The position numbers and the translations under genes are program-made. Shown here piece by piece: positions 41,401 through 56,400 of a stretch of 64,000 nucleotides of DNA. The DNA is from Rallus limicola (lineage: Eukaryota; Chordata; Aves; Gruiformes; Rallidae), in the NCBI GenBank assembly GCA_022605955.1, contig JAKCOZ010000058.1, positions 2,480,001 through 2,544,000 on the forward strand, read 5' to 3'. The notes beneath the pieces were generated by a model. That model was given only the letters and a program-made list of their open reading frames with translations. It did no database searches and was not told where the DNA came from. Within the stretch, counting starts at the first letter, position 1. Every line of letters starts with the position of its first letter.

Positions 41401-44400
41401 CCCAGCTGGGGAGATCTAGCATGTCTCTTTCCTGCTAATACATCTTTTGATTAAAGAATGCATTTAAACTTAATACTTGCAGGGAATGCTCCACCTTTGA
41501 AGCAGCTATGATTAATTACCTCCGCTTCACCGCAGTAGAGAAAACAGGCTGTGTTACTTCTCCCATTGTAAGAGCAAATGAGGGGTTGAAGAGCCCTGGG
41601 ACAGATCTCCTCCCACCACTCCTCCATACCACAGGACACCTCCCTGCTACCCTCTCTACTGTAGCTACATGACCCTGCTGCAATGCTCAGCATACACAAT
41701 ACTCACTTCAGCCAGATTAAGTGCAAGGAGTGCCTTAATTACTCAAACCCAATTATTGCTGGCAGCATAGTGATTTGTTTTTAAGGCACATTTTGCCCCA
41801 TTCCAACACATACTGTAATATTTTATTGGCGACATTTTACCAACAAAAGTAAGCATGCTATGTGAATAAAGTTTAATCTGTGCCAAAATTTTATACTGCC
41901 CACTTTATATTTATCCTGGTATACTATTTCAAGCCAATTTCCCAATTTTAATGTTACATCACCCTCATTTTCAGGCATGTACCTAAGTTCTTAAAAAAAG
42001 TTCTTTGTCAGGTTGAATTAAAACTTGATGTAATTCTGAGAACAGTCATCATACAATCGAGCAATGGCAACAGCTAAGGCCATGGCCTCACAGTAGCATG
42101 GCGCCTTGCTGCAAGAGCTGCTCTACCTGATGTGGACATGGGTAGGCTGCAGAGCCAGATCTCCCATGTCCTTCTCAAAAAGATCTTCGATTTTCAGTAT
42201 TTTAATCCCTTTTATAGAGGGAGAGATGATACTCCACTATTAAGCAGCAGCTGGTTTTCTCTTGAAGAGTTTTAGTGCTTGTATCTGTATTTCCTCAAAG
42301 GCAACACCCTTCAGCTTGGCAGAAGGCTTGTGGCAGGCTGGGATTTTTTATATTAAAAAAAAAAAAAAAAGAAAAAGGAAATCCTGTTTAAAGTCAGGCA
42401 AGTGAGAGATCTAATGCTTTTAGGTTCCCTTGAAAGCCTTAGGCATAGTCTTCTTCAGCAGTCAGACTCCTGGCTGTACACAGCATGGAGCTGTGTTGGG
42501 TATGACATCACGCCCATTTCTATGGTACTTGGCCATGAGGTAGTCCAATGCAAGGCTAGGAATAGGGCAAGTAGTGATGCCATGCCAGCATGGTGCTAGA
42601 GGCTCTCAGCATCTCAAAGTGGTTCTGTGGGTCCTGTTAGGGTCCTCACTGGTGTTAAGCAGACCAGCTCAGGTCCTGATGAAGGTCCTGATCAAGAAGC
42701 CAGTGGGAAAGGTGCCTGATCACCAGTGCCTACTGCTATCTCAGACACCCACCCGGGGTGTTTTCTCTCTGCTGAGGCTGAAGGGTGAAGGGGATACCAT
42801 GCAGATGCCTTGGGTACCCCAACCCACCTGAAATACCTTCTACCTTCCAGTGAGCAGAAGTCACACACACATCAGCACTGAGCACCTACAACATCGACAT
42901 TAAGAGATGGTGCTCATCTCTGCCACATTTCTGTCTCTCAGGGTCTCCATGCCCCATCCCTAAAGTGACACTAATAAAACTTCCCTCCCTCATAGTATGG
43001 CCTCTGCTCATAGCATGAGCCCTCTGTGGTGATAACAATTTCCAACTACTGTCTGTGGCCGGCACAGCAGGATCTTGATCTTGGCTGGGACCTCCAGAGG
43101 CCAACTCTGTACAAATAGTAAGTGCTGAATCGCACCCAGGGACTGGCAGAAGCCAGCAGGAACAGGAACCCTCAGGCACCCAGCCACCAGCAAACCCTCT
43201 CACCAGCGTGAGCCTCCATGGCTGACAGGCAGAGCACTGGGGAGAGCAGCAGTGCTGTACCCTCACATTGAGAGAGACCTCTCCAGGACAGAAATGTGAA
43301 AAAAAGAGAAGCTGAACAGATTTAATCTGTAAATTGACAAAAGCCCCATGAATTATTTGAGCCTGGTATCCATTAAGGAAAGAAAAAACAACCCAAAAAA
43401 TATCCAGAAGCATACTATTTAATAACAAAGCTGTAGCACATTAAACAATATTACAGTTTATGAATTTTTATTACATTTTCAAACTTGAGCAGGAGTAGAA
43501 GCTTAAGAATTAAGAGCTGAGGAGAAAAAAAAGATTTTAAGTCAAACGATGTCACAGCTAAATATAAACAAAACCTTTCCTGCTAAACTCACACGTTGCC
43601 TCCAATGCTGAGGCAACACAAGATTATCAAACCGAGCTGCCTGCTTATGGTCTCACATAAAGAATTTATGTCGAATCCATGTAAGTCCTGAAAATCACAG
43701 AAACCACTCAAGCCTTACAAAGGACTAGTAATTCACCACATGCCCGACTTACAGCACGAACAGTTGCAGGTGCTTCCATAGAGGCCAGGGAAACTAAAGG
43801 GACACCACAGCAAACAGGAGACCGTTGGGTGAGTCCTTCAACAAGCCTTCGCATGAGGGGGATGAAATAACAACCTGTATCTTGCCTAAACAGATGGGAT
43901 GAAATCATGCCTGTCATCTCCCAGGGTTCACAGGTGCCATAATGTCATTCATGATCTCAGCTGCATCTGAGATACCTGGGAGTTGTCTTAGTCTTCAAAG
44001 TAAATCAAAGCAGCCCCATTCCAACACTGTGTAAATTGCTTGAAGGGGCCATTCAAATGTCTGGGGGTAAGCACGGCACTGCAACACCTCCTACCAAACC
44101 TTTTAAAGATGTGTGCTGGGAACTGATTGTTTTGCTGCCTCTCGGTAAGGACCAGTGAAGGTGATGAATCTCTGATGATTCAGGACTACCTGGTCATTAT
44201 TTGAGAAAAAATAGTCCAAAAATTTTTTTAAGGAAGCATTGCTCTCTGATACACAGTAGTCAGAGCAATGAGTCTGAGGAAAGCTATGGAGCAGTCATTC
44301 TCATACCTATGGGGGATCTTCTCCAAGAAGATGCATTTGGTAAACCAACAAGTCCCGGAAGGACAGTGGATAAGGACCTGTACCCAGGACAGAAGCTGTG

Positions 44401-47400
44401 GTCTAGGAAGGAAACGTAGCTGTAAATACCGGTGTCCAGGGGTGAGTTATGTATACATCTGCTCATCCCAGCAGTGACACTGAGTTCTCATCACTGTCAA
44501 TGCAGTGACACTGCACATGTACTGCCACTGCATCAGGACTCATGGTTACACTTAGACCAATTAAAGCCTGTGCTTGGCTGATTGGTATTTGATCAACAAA
44601 AAGCAGAAAAACTGAGTAGAGGTGAAGTAGACCCCAAAATAGGCAGGGTTTTATAGAGAATAGGTTAAAAAAATAAATTATGCTAGCTGAAGTAATTTGG
44701 CCATCATCCCATGCACTGTGTTGTAAAGGCTATTAAGTCTGATTCAAATTATCAGGCAGCCTTTTCAGTCATCAATTACTATAAAATCGCTCAACAATTT
44801 TGTCTAGCTTCAGGACAGCCACCACACATATTACCCCAAAAGCCTACTGTCAAAGAGTGATTCAGAAGAACACAGCACAAAGATGCTTCTAGCAGCTCGG
44901 ATGCGATCTGCCTCAAGCCCGTAACATCTACTAACACGTGGCATTATGTGAAGTCTCTATGAAGATGTTTCATCAAATGCCTAACCAGAGGGCTTGCTCC
45001 AAAGGCCTGACCTCAGTAGCATTATGTGTCAGAAGGGCACTTATGTTTTCAGGAGCAAACGCAGACCTGACAGTCACAGCAAAGCACCGTTGCACATTTT
45101 TGACTCACTGTAAAAACAGGCTAACAAATGGTGCTGGTATTTTAATTCTTCCCAGAAATAAATCACAGATGGTATCCAAGGCCACCTGCAGTCCACACCG
45201 AGAGGCATTTTGAAGGCATACACACAGACATACACATACTTAAAGGGCTGTATGAACACAATTTTTTTACTGCATGGAGAGTGCAATTTAACTGAATTTA
45301 AACCAGCTCAGATACTGTTGATTTAAGATACATAAAACCCCAGTGGATATGTGTGTGGGAAAGCTTAGCAAGTAACCTTCACAGCATTAGGGCTTTATTT
45401 CTAAAGTGGAGTGAGGACAAAGTAGCCTTACTCGTTCCTTTTCTACCCATTCCAGCAACATTAGGCACCAATTCTATTTCCTCAGAGAGGAGCATGCATG
45501 TGGTACCCACACTGTTTCCTCCTCCCCCATCCAAACCTGCATTTGAGTATCAAGTATATATAAGCATGATCTCATGACACTTCCTGATGACACAAACCAG
45601 TATTCCCAGTTTCCATGCCGTGAGGAATGCCCCAAGCCAAATTAGTTGCAAATTCTGCAAAACCGAGACCCCACACATGTGACGGCACCAAGTGTTTTCA
45701 TACCAGTTCATCTGCTTCCCGTTCATCCCTCTCTCCTCTCTGAAGGCTGAGCACCAGAGCAGCTCCCTTAGCCACAAAGAAAGCCAGCCCGAGGGTTTCT
45801 GCTTGCTGCACAGAGGCTCCCTCTCACAAGGGAGAACAGAGGTGTTCTGCTGGTCCCCTTCCCATTCTGTTCTGTCAGCAGCCTTTGGCAGGGAATATCT
45901 AAGGGGAGCCTGTGTCTATGAACCTGTTGATGGACAGCTACACACACTCCAAACAGGTGTGCGCTCCCATGTACATTTATGTGCAGAAACTCACACTATT
46001 ACATACATGGTGGACACCTCCTGCAGGGCTCTGCACTACCAGGTAATTCCACTGACAGTAACAGCCAGTTCACATACTTGCCCATGCCTTCCTCACAAAA
46101 GAGCAGCACCCCACAGAGCAGCTCCAGGTTGCCCCAGGGTGGTGCCTGATGCTTGCTCTCTCTTTCTCTCTTCTGGCCTCACTGCCTAGTGTTTATTTCT
46201 TTTCAGGACTTTTCCTTTTTTAGTGGCCCCCAGCCCCAGTTCATTTCTGTGATTCTTGTCCAGCAAAAAATCAGTTACCAAGAAATAATTCAGTTTTAAT
46301 TCTACCATACTGTACCATTTGAGGGTTACAGTGTCTGCCTTTAAACAAAGATAACTTCCCCCACCTATTAACTCAAACACAATACTCTACTAATGTTTTT
46401 TAATTATGAGCAAAACTTTTATGTCCAAAAGTGCAAATATGAAATTTTAGATGTTGACCTTTTGCTGAACAGAGATATATAGCTTGAATAGCACAGAATT
46501 ATCATCAGCAGATTTATTCACCCCAACTCTAGCAAGAAACGCAGCCACCTCCTTCAGCCCCACCTGCTGCTGCTTACCTCCATCTGCCATGGGACACATG
46601 ACCCTGTGAACAAACACAGAGACAGAGAGGGCAAGACAGAGCAGCTTTGTGAACTAAAATTTTGAGTGAGTGCAATTGTAGCAGGGAAGGTGAATTTACA
46701 CCCAGCCTTCCATGGTTAAAATGGTTATCAAAGACATGAATGTTCATCAAATGGGCTCTGCTGCTTTTCTCTCTCGGTATGTCAGCTCACATGCATTCCT
46801 GAGGAGCAATAAGAAAGTCTCAACAGCAACATCAAGCAGTCAAGGCTGGGGAGAAGCAGGACAAAAGCTTGGTAGCTATCAAAAACAGTAAAAATGTCTT
46901 CATTAGCACATGAGAGTTGTTCTTCATATGTGCGTGAGGTTGCACAACCTCATATTCTCACTCAGAGATATGAGGGCAGTGAGATAAGTTTTATTTCAGG
47001 TAAGACCAACACTGATCTCCAGCAGCAAGGGTTTTCCAAAATTCCTAGCAACAGCTGCAAATCTGCAGCAGAAGAACAGGAAGAACGTTAAGGCCAGCTT
47101 TCAGAGTAGTCATGGTCAAGTCACATCTCAGAGTGTTTCTGGCAATTACATTTTGCAGGAAAAAACCCAACAAGTATCTCCCAGGGTCACTACCATATGT
47201 CAGGCAAGCCAGCAAAGCAGTCTAATCCAGCAGTGTGTTTTTCTTGTTTTACTGAAGGTAAGCTGAAAGGTTTACAACCCACTGCTACAATTGCAGAACA
47301 CCAGCTGTTCATTAGGTCTGCTTTACGGGCAACTCATTGTGCATCTCTGAAAGGTTCTTTTAGGAACCCAACATAAAGGAAGAGCTTTTCATATATATAC

Positions 47401-50400
47401 AGATTTATTCTTTTTTCTTTTCATTCTCCCCTTCTCCAATTCAAATGTTGTTTTCCATTTTTGCATTTCATATCAGTTTTCATTTCTCCCACTTTTGGGC
47501 AGCATGATTAGATTGCACTCATTACCTAAGCCTAATGTCCAGGTGTTGTGCCACTAGCCCCTGGGCTGTGGTGAGTTCTTTGCAATGGCATCAACAAGTG
47601 GCTGTTCGGGTGAATTGCTGAATTCACCTCAAAAACCTGCCCTGCAGTTTCTCTCTCAGAGAAAACACACTCTCCTCCACCATGTCTCTGCCCTAAAATT
47701 AACAGGGATCCAGCAACACATGCTAGCAGAGGATCCTGACTGCCTTTGAGAGCAGCAATGGGAGGAAGTGATTGAAGCATCAAGGATCAACTTTCCCAGG
47801 ATTCAGTCACACTCACTATTGTTTTATTATGTAACCTGTGTGCATTTCAACATCCTTCCAACAGCTATAGCTACACCTGCTTACCTCACAGGAGCAATGG
47901 GTTGCTTCACTAAATAGCTACATGGCAACCAACACTTCTGGCAGAGAAGCAGTGTGTGGAAACGCATAGTAATGTTGATGGTAATTGCAAGCGGTTCAAG
48001 CAGTCAAGTGTGGACTGACAGGATCACTTTTGTTCAGAAAACAGTTAAACATTCACTGGAGATCAAGCAGACCTACACTGTAATTTGGCAGAAGCTTTAG
48101 AAGCTAACTGAAAGGATGGATGAGCCATCACCCATGTGTCTGATGGAGCTGGTACCAGGTGATGCTGCTTTTGCTCTCCTACCTCCCAGGAACTCCTGGG
48201 TGGTGGTAGTGGCAATCTGTGTCCTTACTGATTCCATTTCCTTATTAATTCCCTTATTGATCTTTTCATTGTGCGCTAGGCAGATATGATATTTTGATCT
48301 CCCATGCTTCTGATGGTGCTGCTGCTAGATTGCAAAGCCTCTTGAGCAGCTTGTGTTTTCTCTAGTCTGGGCAGAGTGGAACCACCTGGACTCACATGGA
48401 GAGCAGACACACAGTGAGGGGTAGAAATCAGGGAAGATAGTTGTTTTGGTACCCAAGCTACCCCTAGTCCCTGATGAGAAAATTCATGGAGCGAGCAGTG
48501 CTTCAGCTTCCCAGCTGCTCTTCCATTTTCAGGTTAGGCCAGTGGCCAAGAATACCCTGAACCATCAAAATCTGGTCAGGATATTACAGCTACTCTTCCT
48601 TCTGTCTAACTGTAGAGCAACTGGTCTATGATCAGAGCAGTGATTGTACAGCTGTGGTCTGTGAGGCTGTGAGCTTTGACATGAAATCCATTCTTATCTG
48701 TGATACCTGTCTAAGGTCTTCCAGTATACCCACCATCATGCTGCCCATCCCACATCCATCACCTTCTCCACCACTTCACAACACAGCCATCACGAACAGG
48801 CACCTAGCACAGGCTGCAAGGCCTACACACAATCCCAGGCATTTCAGAAAGGGTATGACTTAGGGGAAAACAGAATATAATTTTCAACAGGAGAACAAGC
48901 TACACTCTTTACTTATACTGTTTTGTCACTTAATACACAGGCCCCAAACAATTCCCCTGTGACAAGGGTGGGAAGAAGGAGTAAAAATAAGCACCAGTGT
49001 GGAAAAAATGAGGCAGTGGGATCAAATAGTGCAGCTTCCCAGGAATGGAGCCAGCAGGAGACTCACAACTCCTGGTTGGCAATGCCTGGTCAGACAGTGA
49101 GTGCACAAGGTGGGACAGGGGCTTGCTCTTCAGAAGTGCCAACCAACCCTGTAATTACTGAAGCCAACGGAGCACCAGAACTGGTGCCACTGAGGCATCG
49201 AGCACCCAGAGCTTGGTTCCATGTGGCTCCAAGCCCTGACAAGGCTTCGGACACCCTTTAAACAGTACCATCAGCACAAACCATGCTATCTAACAAAGCT
49301 GAAAAAAATGTTTGCAATCAGTTCTCAAAACAGACTCTCACATAACTGAGATATTGCAGAGCAGAAGACAGCATTAGAATAAATGGGTGCTGCTGAGTTT
49401 GAGAAGAACAAGATCTTTTGTCAGCAAATCCTGTTTACACAAACAAAGGCAATGTTGGTAGGAGCAGTTACGTTACTCTGTACCAGGACATTCACTGCAG
49501 TACTTGGATAGTTTTTGTTAGTCTCTCTTCTTTTTAATTTGCAGTGGGCTTTTTTTACTAAGTTGGAGAAAGTTCAGAGACTAGCAACAGGAATGACTGG
49601 GGGCCTGCAAAAAAATCATGCAACATTGGAAACCCCAGTAGCTACATCAGTGGGTTGTATTAAGCAGCAGATTAAGGGAGGAGTTGATCACTATGGAAAA
49701 GGGATTTTGGTAATCGGAACTTCCGTGTGGCATTCAAAGGTGTAAACAAATCCAAGGACTGGGAGCTGACGTTAAACAAATCAGACTAAAAATAAAGGAG
49801 GCCCTTTTCAATAGCCAAGGTAATTAACCTTGATGGTTGTGTTGACTTTTCCATTCCTGGAAACATTAAAAAATGGGATAGAGGTTTTTCTAAATGACTT
49901 CTCAAATGCCCAGCGTGGTAAAACAGAACAGGATGCTGCTCAAAAAAGCTAAAAGTCACCTTCACCCAAGTTCAGTGACAATGAACTCCTGTCCTCCCAG
50001 CTTAACCTGGGTGGGTTAGGAGCCCTTGGAGACCCTTTGCTGTAACCCTGTCAGCCAGCCAGAAATCAAAACACAGATTTTGGGGTTTCTGGAGTTTCCT
50101 GCCACACCACAGGTCAGGAAAGAACATTTCTTGTGACTCCTGACATGCTCGCTGGAGCTGAGCTCTGCCCTTGCTGTCTGTCAGAGCCACTCCTCACCTT
50201 GTCTGTCCTTCCCACATATACTTTTATTCCCAAAGACATTATCTGCACCCTCTATGTTTGCTTTCACTCCCCACCACCCTTTGCCCTGCACTCATTTCTC
50301 TCAGGGACTTGTCCCTTCTCCTGAGATCCCAGGACCAGAGGGGAGAGGTTTGGGTAACTGGGGTGACCTGCTTGCTGCATCCAGTGCTGCTTGGGCAGCA

Positions 50401-53400
50401 GGGAGCAGCTGAGACCCCAACAGGAGTGGCAAGCAGAGGGATGCTGCTCACAGTGAGTGATCCCATCCCCTCATGATAAGGAGGGTCTTGCAGAGATACT
50501 GCAGGAGACATCCCACATCACAGCCCAACCCTAGGCCCAGATTTACTGTGCATCTACAGGCCAGGCAATGCCCCCTCCTGCTTCTGTTTCCTCCTGCACA
50601 GAACCACAGTAATGATATTTACCCTATTACTGCACAGGAGCACTTTCAGGATCAATTTGTTTAGTGTTCATGCAAAACTCTGTGGACAGAAGCCTCAATA
50701 CATGCAGTAAGTACTATTATTATTACTGTACTTCAGAGGGCTACAGCACTGGCATTTTCCAGGCATGCACCATTAACAATTTACCAAGATAAATGGCCCA
50801 GGAACCTGAAAATGCATTTATGACAACTACCTCCTGCTTACCAGCATACATTCAACCAAGTAAATGACACCTCATTGCTCAATGTGTAGCTATGGTAACA
50901 CTTCTATCTCATGTATTGAAGTGTGTACACATATGCGCGCACACAGACACACACACAGAGCTGGAGGGAAGCCAGGCTACCTCATCTAACGACACACAAA
51001 CACTGAGCCAGGGAAATTTCCCAGCCTCTGAAAGCTGGGAGCCAGGGGTGAAGAGCAGGCAACTCTCCCCATAGCCAGTGGTGAAGGGCTGGGCTAATGG
51101 CAGGCTGCACCACACAGCTGGAGCCCCACCAGCCTCTCAAAGGACTTACTTGAGAGCAGTTTTGTAGTGGTAGATCGCCTCAGTGTTACGGCCCTGGTCT
51201 TTCAGAAAATTGGCGTAGTTGTAGTGGACCTTGGCATTGTGAGGCAGGGTCTTCACTCCTGAGCTGCGAAGAGGAACAGAGCAAGATGGTGTTAACGGCC
51301 AGGTTACCCCTCCGACCCCGACGTCTACCTCATCACACGCACAGTACCTTTTTCCAAAAAGTGTGCTTGGATTTTGAGTGCCTTGTCAGTTCCTGCACAC
51401 TTGTGCCAACACAACTCACATTACAAGCCTGAGCTTGCCCCAGGCACTGGCACACGATGTGCCTTGAGTTGACATAAATATGTGGCAGCAATTCAACTTT
51501 CCCAGGCCACTGTTGCCACGGGCAGGTCTAGCACCACGGTACGATACTCCCTGCAGCCAGATGCTGTTGTACTTCATGATCTGAATTATTACACTGAAAG
51601 ACCCTAAGAAGGCTAATATTTAGTGGGAAAGCACATAGTAGTCCGTAACATAGCCATAGCAGGCTCACTGCTTAAACTCAAGTATCACAAAGCACCTTCC
51701 AAAGAATCTTGATTTGAATCTGTAGGCTGCAGTGCCAGAAAAAAGGCATCTTTCCCATACGTGTCAGCCACTAGAGGGGAGGCAGAGCATAGTCGAGTGT
51801 GGAGCCAGGAGGATGCACGGCTTAGCGCTGAGCAGAGCACTGCCAGGAGGCAAGGGCTAACAGGACTCTCTCACCCTAAGGTGGCAAGTCATACGCTTTG
51901 GCATTATAATACACAATTGAGGACATGTGGCTGCACAGCCATCCCATCCCTCCCCTTTGTCTCTCCTGCCGTGCGTAGATTGGACTCAATTTTTGGAATT
52001 AATGAGGGCATGAAGACAAAAGAAGAGCAAGCATATGCTTATTTACTTAACTGAGAGCACAGAAAGCAAAGTACACCTTGAACAGCTAGAGGAAATGCCG
52101 TTTCAAGGTTAAAGGGAGAAAGATATCACAGGAGCACGTACGCCATGGAAACATTTTCCCTACAAGAACCCAGAGAAATCAGTACTCCATTTAACATAGG
52201 AATTATTTCCAGAACATAAATGTGGGGTCTCTGAGGTAATGGGAAATAAGGATGGATGAAAGCACTGTTTCGTGCTCACAAGCTGATTCTTGACAGCTGT
52301 TCTCTTTTCTCCCCCCATCATCTCTGACCCTCCTACCTCAGGTAGGAGAAGCAAGGATTAGGACATTCCCAATTTTTGTTGCTTTGCCTTGCCTGTCTCT
52401 CCTGGTGGGCATGGAGGTTAATCATAACAAGACAGGGTCAGCCCCCACAGCAGGATGTACTCCCTCTCCTTGCAGGGAGAATGCACCCACAGCTGCACCA
52501 ACCCTTTGCTGGGGGTTTTAATTGTAAAATGGTGCTGAGGAATCATAGAGGCAAATACGCTATCTTTTTGGTTATCTGCAGCCAGTGGTATCTAGCATTG
52601 CTAATGCCTACTTGTGAGAGCTTCCAAGCCTCGCCCATGGCTGCCTTACAGAGTTCAGCACAACACAGCACGGTATGCCTACCGAAATTAAAGATACGCC
52701 TTGCTTTTGGCTTCCTAATCATTAGGTATTTCCAAATTACTTACTGGGAGCACTACAGGAATAAGACATTTTGTGACTAATCGCTGAATTAAATCAGTTA
52801 ATTGATGCTATTCTTAAGAGAATGATTTTCTATATTAGTTTTCACAAAGATATACTGCACCAGCAGCAAGTAATGTGTGACTGCTATGTCTGTGTTAATT
52901 TCCATTGGCCTTGGGAGCTATTAACTACACACTTACAACCTCTGGGCATTACTGGAATATTAATTCTTATACAGAGAAGGTTTCATTACATCAGCGCCAG
53001 CATTACAGGCAGAGACACAGACAGGTTCTCAAAATTGCTGCTCTCTCAGAGCGACACGCAATGAGTTGCTGGCTCTGCTATAGACCCTGCTGAAACAGAG
53101 CAAACTGAGTTAACAGGGAGGACTACATTACATATGCACAAGTACTTCAGTTCTAACAAGATATGGTATTAACAGTGAGATGCATATGTTTAAATATTTT
53201 AATTCTGGGCTGTTTCCCTTGAAACAGAATTTTTTATTAATCTCACTATTCCCATTTATTACAATGTCACTAATAAAGCTTCTTTCATCTACATGCTTCT
53301 GCTGGAGGTGGGGGTGACATAGGAAAGGCAGAAATCAGTCTGGGGTTCTTCCGATGCTCTCCTCTGCATCATGCTGCTCGCACTCCCTGACCTATTTATT

Positions 53401-56400
53401 CTCCTCGCACGGGTGGGAGGGGTTGTTTCATTTTGCAAATGCACGTAGCAATGGCTGAGGCTGCTTTGAGTCTCTGTGCTGTGGGAGGTAGTGGCAAACC
53501 GTGCTGGATGTGGAGGGGTTTTTTTTAGGAGAGTTTAGGCAAACACTCCTGCTAATTTATTCCCGACCAGCCAAGAGCACTGTTTGCTCATTGACAGAGG
53601 AAACAATAGTGTCCATAAGGAAAGCCAAGCAGAAAAGGGTGGAGTATAAATAACAAAGCAGAACACAATGTTTTTCCATTTCTACTTCCTGCAAGCCCCC
53701 AGTCTCTCACAATTTCAATCTAATTTTCCAACATGCTTTTCCTAACTCTCCTAATTCCCTCTTCCCAGCCCAGCAATCAGGTGCCCTTCTGAAAACCTAT
53801 GGCACCAGTGCAGCTCCAGCCAGAAACAAGCCCACCAAGAGCAGACATCACTTCTCTGGAGGATTTCCTTCCTTTTTGACTTCTACAACAGCAGTAAGTG
53901 ACATAAATGGAAAGTAAACAATAGGAAATCACTTTCACGTAACACTTCCTCTCTGTGGAGAGAGCCTATTAGTTATAAATCAGAGGAATAAAATACCACT
54001 GGCATTTTCCAACCTCAAATACCAGCATTGCCCAAAATCCACTTCAGTTGGAAAAAGTTTCCTGTGATCCCCTCTCCTAAGTGGAGGTTCTGCTCTGCAA
54101 AGTGTCTGGGTGCAGGGCAGAGGCTTCATTACTTTTTTGTGCTTTTCATATATGAAAAGCGCTCAATTTACAATGAAATGAGGCCACTCCTGCCTCAGTA
54201 AAAGCCCTGGGAGACCAATGGGGTCTCCTCTGCTTTGGGAATCATTACTGTCAATAAAGGTTCTCTACAGCAAATTTTTCTCTGGATGACACAACCACCC
54301 ACGTTTCCTTGGCCTCCTACCCTTGTATCGATTGTGCTGATAATCCATGTTGGGCCATACTGAACTGTTCTACAGAAGATGCACAAAATGCAGTAGGACT
54401 TGCTCCCCTCAGCTGAGCTACCTTTCAGAATTAACAAAAGGAAGAGGCAGAAAATGCCACCTTTGGGGCTGGGTTGGTTTTTGCAAATTACTGAAGTCAG
54501 CAGACCTGGCTTGGGAGGGAGAACTGCTGACTAAGAAAGTACAACTTCCACACAGTTGCTTTGCTGGTTAACAGGGTGTTTCCAGGCTCTGTCACAAACG
54601 CAGGCAGCGCACGCAGGAGCAACAGGAAACGCGGCAGCCTGACAAACCTTGAATAAGTTGGTACAGCGGATGCAGAGGTTAACCCACAGGCATCACCTCC
54701 CTCTCCCTGGCTTCAGACATTAACACTGACTGTGGTTTGAGCCTGACCTCCTGGCCCATGCATACGCTCTATGGGGTAGTTCCTTAAATATTTAACAAAT
54801 AAACCCTCCCTGCTGACAGTAAGACAGACTGCTTGGGGCTTACGGAGATCTGTCGGAATAGTATGCCTCAAATATCTTATAGAGTATGTCTCAAATATCT
54901 TATACTTGGGGTTCATTTGCTTCTCATTCAGTCCTTGTATGTATGCTTATGCACCTATGCCTCGATACATCATTTCCTGAGACAGTGGCATCCTCCCACA
55001 CACTGCTCCTTTCAGCCAGGACTCAGCAGGATTTCTGCACCCAGAAAACTTGTCCCCTGGGCTGGAGACTGGGAGTCAGGATGGCCCAGAGATGGCAATG
55101 ATGCTGCTGCATAATGTCAAAGCAGGGTAAGCCTTGAGAATGGGACAAAACAGGGTACAAGCACGAAACTGGTAACATGGTATATATACAAACATCTCCT
55201 GGACCAGTGTAGAGTAGGCATGCACAAGACAAGAGGTCTCAGCTAAGAGAGCTGAGACGGATTGACCCTGAAGAAACACATCCAAGCAAATGAAGGAACA
55301 GAAAGTAGAAGTGAAGGGGAAAAAATACGAGGAGAGAAAAAGCAGTAATTAATTAAAGCAGCAGCTGGAGAAAGAAGAATGAAGAACTAGGAATGGGAGT
55401 AAAGATTATCCCAGCACATACTACTTTTAAAAATTCAACACACACAGAGACTACCAAGTAGGTTGATTTATGTCTCGTTTCCCACATCTATAGATTTGCT
55501 CAGTCTCCTTATTATTTTCCCCTCATACTTCTTTACCATTCTTTATCTCCTCCTCCTGTTCTGTCCTTTCTAATTTATTGCTGTTGTACATGCCTCCATC
55601 CACTTCTCCCCTCATCTGCCTATTCTGAGACTTCTTCTGCCCCAAAGATGAGATCTCCCACTCCTGAGATGGAATTATCTTCTTGCTATGTTATTCTTCC
55701 CCGTTTCCTTCCCATCAACAAGAGAAATCCTACAGCATTACAGACTCACAAGAGACGTGTAGCACCTAACAAAGAAGATTTTAAATGGACAACAAAAAGG
55801 CCATTATGGTTAAACAGCATAGTAAAGGCGGCTATGAGAAATGAAAAACACCCTTTAAAAAGTGAAAGTCAGAGCTACAGAAGGAAAAAGAGTATAAACT
55901 TAAGCAAGTTAAACATAAACCATAATTAGGCAGACCAACAGAGATTTAAGGAAAAACTTGCTAAAGCCATCAAAGCTAATAATGGAATACATCAGATATA
56001 GGAAACCTGCCAAAGATCCCTTAAGGCAAATAGATAATGGAGGTCTAAAAGTAGCACTTGAAAAAGAAAAGGCCACAACCGAAAAGCTAAATGGATTATC
56101 TGCACCAATGCTCACTACAGGGGAACTGAAGGAGGTTGCCACATGGGAGCTGTTCCTTACAGGGCCAAGTCCAAAGCACTGTCTCAAACTGAAGTGCCAG
56201 TAAAAGAGGCTTTAAAACAAATCGACACGAAGAACAGTTATAAATCCACTGGGCCTGGTAGTACGCACCCAGAGGAAATCAAACGTGAAGCTGCTATTAG
56301 CTGCACTAATCACTTAAACAAGGCTGCCAACTAGAGAAATGGAAGGTGATGGACATGACATCATTTGGCTCCAGGGGCAGGAACTGAGGGTGAGGGGGAG

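Larger units (their letters stand above)
34983..51149 (-). other. TMTC1: TMTC1 intron, about 16.2 kb
   Basis: The largest complete intron in the window. It holds the LTR at 36624, the opposite-strand LTR-like element at 40514, a weak CR1 trace near 49545 and several simple repeats. The rest (34983-36618, 37207-40513, 41145-49544, 49641-51149) shows nothing I recognise. The longest open frame, 43428-42886 minus, has no domain. Confidence 0.65.

Noticed and set aside
42886..43428. Longest open frame in the window (180 codons, minus strand, in a TMTC1 intron)
   Set aside because: No domain, splice or composition support. With about 6000 stop-to-stop frames in both strands, roughly one frame of this length is expected by chance at equal base use.
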